Below are positions 62,049 through 64,000 of a DNA stretch of 64,000 nt, piece after piece. The stretch lies in the NCBI RefSeq assembly GCF_000830005.1, contig NZ_CP010407.1, forward strand, positions 4,778,001 through 4,842,000, written 5' to 3'. A model generated the notes under the pieces. It worked only from the letters and a program-made list of their open reading frames with translations, was not told the DNA's origin and made no database searches. Each line of letters begins with the position of its first letter. Positions within the stretch are counted from its first letter, which is position 1. A program made the translations under genes and the position numbers. The DNA is from Streptomyces vietnamensis (GTDB lineage Bacteria; Actinomycetota; Actinomycetes; Streptomycetales; Streptomycetaceae).

Positions 62049-63721
62049 AGGACATCCTCCGCATCGGCAACGCCTCCGGCTTCTACGGCGACCGCTTCGA
62101 CGCCGTCCGCGAGATGCTCACCGGCGGTGAACTCGACATCCTCACCGGCGACTACCTCGCCGAACTCACCATGCTCATCCTCGGCCGCGACCAGCTCAAG
62201 GACCCCACGGCCGGGTACGCGAAGACCTTCCTGCGCCAGATGGAGGAGGGCCTCGGCCTCGCCCACGAGCGCGGCGTCCGGATCGTCGCCAACGCCGGCG
62301 GCCTCAACCCCGCAGGACTCGCCGACGCCCTCCGCGCCCTCGCCGCGAAGCTCGGCCTGCCGACCCGCATCGCCCACGTCGAGGGCGACCGGCTGCCCCC
62401 GCCCGAGGGCGCGCTGACCGCCAACGCCTACCTCGGCGGCGCCGGCATCGCCGCCTGCCTCGCCGCCGGCGCCGACGTCGTCGTCACCGGCCGCGTCACC
62501 GACGCCGCCCTCGTCACCGGGCCTGCGCAGTGGCACTTCGGCTGGGGCCCGGAGGCGTACGACGAGCTGGCGGGCGCGGTCGTCGCCGGGCACGTCCTGG
62601 AGTGCGGCACCCAGGCCACCGGCGGCAACTACGCCTTCTTCCGGGGGCACGACGTGCGCCGCCCCGGCTTCCCGGTCGCCGAACTCCACGCCGACGGGTC
62701 CTCCGTCATCACCAAGCACCCCGGCACCGGCGGCCTCGTCGACGTCGGCACGGTCACCGCCCAGCTCCTCTACGAGACGGCCGGCGCCCGCTACGCGGGC
62801 CCCGACGTGACCGCCCGCCTCGACTCCGTACGGCTCACCCAGGAGGGCCCCGACCGGGTCCGTGTCGAAGGCGTACGGGGAGAGGCCCCGCCCCCCACCC
62901 TCAAGGTCGGGCTCAGCAGGCTCGGCGGCTTCCGCAACGAGGTCGTCTTCGTCCTCACCGGCCTCGACATCGAGGCCAAGGCAGAGCTCCTTCGGGAGCA
63001 GATCACCGACGCGTTCGCCAAGTCGACGCCTTCCGAGGTCCGTTGGGAACTCGTCCGCACCGACCGCCCGGACGCGGAGACCGAGGAGACCGCGAGCGCC
63101 CTGCTCCGCCTCGTCGTCCGCGACCGGGACCCCGAGAAGGTCGGCCGCACCGTCACGGGGGCCGCCGTCGAACTGGCCCTCGCGAGCTACCCCGGCTTCC
63201 ACGTCACCGCCCCACCCGGCAAGGGCGCCCCCTACGGGGTCTTCGAGGCGATGTACGTGCCCCAGGGGGAGGTTCCGCACACGGCGGTCCTCCCCGACGG
63301 GACCCGCCGGGAGCTCCCCGTACCCCCGAGGACCCGCGACCTGGAACCCGTACCCGACCCGGACCTTCCGCCGCCGCTCCCCGGGGGGCCCACCCGGAGG
63401 GCGCCCCTCGGCCGGGTCGCCGGGGCCCGCAGCGGCGACAAGGGCGGCGACGCGAACGTCGGCGTCTGGGTCCGCACGGAGGAGGAGTGGCGCTGGCTGG
63501 CCCACACCCTCACCGTCGAGAAGTTCCGCGAACTGCTCCCGGAGACGGCCGACTTGACCGTCACCCGCCACCTCCTCCCCGACCTCCGGGCACTCAACTT
63601 CACGATCGCCGGAATCCTCGGCGAAGGCGTCGCCTCCCAGGCCCGCTTCGACCCCCAGGCCAAGGCCCTCGGGGAGTGGCTCCGCTCCCGCCACGTAGAC
63701 GTACCGGAGGAACTCCAGTGA
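62045..63721 (+). CDS. DUF1446/AtuA-family protein
   Basis: A 558-residue protein of the DUF1446 (AtuA) family, named for acyclic terpene utilisation in Pseudomonas. Motifs: RIGNASGFYGDRFDAV at the start, NAGGLNPAGLADAL and VVVTGRVTDAALVTGP in the centre, and LGRVAGARSGDKGGDANVGVWV near the C-terminus. The reaction is unknown. It is coupled to the TIGR03084 gene upstream and to the carboxyltransferase downstream (overlapping GTGA), so the three genes act in one catabolic step series. Confidence 0.88.
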   Translation: MKDILRIGNASGFYGDRFDAVREMLTGGELDILTGDYLAELTMLILGRDQLKDPTAGYAKTFLRQMEEGLGLAHERGVRIVANAGGLNPAGLADALRALAAKLGLPTRIAHVEGDRLPPPEGALTANAYLGGAGIAACLAAGADVVVTGRVTDAALVTGPAQWHFGWGPEAYDELAGAVVAGHVLECGTQATGGNYAFFRGHDVRRPGFPVAELHADGSSVITKHPGTGGLVDVGTVTAQLLYETAGARYAGPDVTARLDSVRLTQEGPDRVRVEGVRGEAPPPTLKVGLSRLGGFRNEVVFVLTGLDIEAKAELLREQITDAFAKSTPSEVRWELVRTDRPDAETEETASALLRLVVRDRDPEKVGRTVTGAAVELALASYPGFHVTAPPGKGAPYGVFEAMYVPQGEVPHTAVLPDGTRRELPVPPRTRDLEPVPDPDLPPPLPGGPTRRAPLGRVAGARSGDKGGDANVGVWVRTEEEWRWLAHTLTVEKFRELLPETADLTVTRHLLPDLRALNFTIAGILGEGVASQARFDPQAKALGEWLRSRHVDVPEELQ

Positions 63722-64000
63722 CCGTCCTCGCCTCCGCCCTCGACACCGGCGGACCCGACCACCAGGCCCACCGCGCCGCCATGCTCGACAAGCTCGCCGC
63801 CCTCGACGCCGAGCACGCCAAGGCCCTCGCCGGCGGCGGCGAGAAGTACACCGCCCGCCACAAGAAGCGCGGCAAGCTCCTCGCCCGCGAGCGCATCGAG
63901 CTGCTCGTCGACCCCGACAGCCCCTTCCTCGAACTCTCCCCGCTCGCCGCCTGGGGCAGCGACTACACCGTGGGCGCCTCGCTCGTCACCGGCATCGGGG
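63718..64000 (+). CDS. Acyl-CoA carboxylase beta (carboxyltransferase) subunit, partial
   Basis: The first 94 residues are present, ending at the window edge. They include the family start (LDKLAALDAEHAKALAGGGEKYTARHKKRGKLLARERIELLVD) followed by SPFLELSPLAAWGS, matching methylcrotonyl-CoA or geranyl-CoA-type carboxyltransferases. The GTG overlaps the AtuA-like stop. The neighbours suggest leucine, isovalerate or terpenoid acyl-CoA breakdown. Confidence 0.88.
   Translation, partial: MTVLASALDTGGPDHQAHRAAMLDKLAALDAEHAKALAGGGEKYTARHKKRGKLLARERIELLVDPDSPFLELSPLAAWGSDYTVGASLVTGIG

Overview
This 64 kb window has very high G+C, strong G/C bias at third codon positions and dense gene packing. It carries several actinomycete signatures: futalosine-route menaquinone genes, an XRE/DUF397 pair, DUF3027, DUF2530 and DUF2771 proteins, an AfsA-type butanolide synthase and an iron-box operator. 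Together these point to a Streptomyces chromosome (or a very close relative). I see no rRNA, tRNA or CRISPR array.

Bases 1-34.7 kb look like conserved chromosome. A DmdR/IdeR-type iron box lies next to a gene leaving the left edge. It is followed by a HAD hydrolase, a cold-shock protein, a convergent DUF2771-mqnB-mqnD operon for menaquinone, an MFS transporter, DUF3027, a very large GHKL (sacsin-like) ATPase, a secreted calcium-binding-repeat protein, an ArsR/SRPBCC pair, a CtpE-like P-type ATPase, an NCS2 purine permease, a MarR/MFS pair, a Tat-exported 'teichoic acid biosynthesis protein C', thpR, an aldo/keto reductase, two MarR-controlled neighbours, serC and a D-lactate-dehydrogenase-type flavoprotein. 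Several convergent gene ends carry short tandem repeats that reuse the 3' coding sequence. Two very small proteins sit here: a 56-residue secreted peptide and a 29-residue membrane peptide.

Bases 34.8-58.5 kb look accessory. A 2.6 kb segment bounded by ~420-bp near-identical inverted repeats holds an IS5-type fragment and a frameshifted GNAT gene. After an XRE/DUF397 pair, a LysR/EamA pair and small genes comes the most interesting stretch, 41.5-55.6 kb. It contains an Orn/Lys/Arg-decarboxylase-fold PLP enzyme, an AMP-forming ligase and an exporter. Next are a butanolide-receptor-type TetR divergent from an AfsA-type synthase, a LysR HTH-only protein, a HAD phosphatase and a second TetR. A class-D flavoprotein, a P450 and a ketosynthase-III-like enzyme follow. 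An ATACCTTC..GAA-type palindrome occurs upstream of the PLP enzyme and between the TetR and afsA-like genes, with a weaker copy upstream of the flavoprotein. This suggests one hormone-controlled regulon that both makes a butanolide/butenolide-like signal and drives a small uncharacterised pathway.

Bases 55.9-58.5 kb are mobile. An internally deleted IS5-type remnant abuts a 2,084-bp element with ~26-bp terminal inverted repeats and TTA direct repeats. Its transposase needs a -1 frameshift at an A3G6 run, and it carries two passenger genes: a leaderless PCu(A)C-like protein and a small protein that may resemble phage tail tubes. The element ends exactly at the stop codon of an orphan FtsX-type ABC permease. 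The right edge starts an acyl-CoA carboxylase operon (TIGR03084, DUF1446/AtuA, carboxyltransferase), probably branched-chain amino acid or isoprenoid-type acyl-CoA catabolism.
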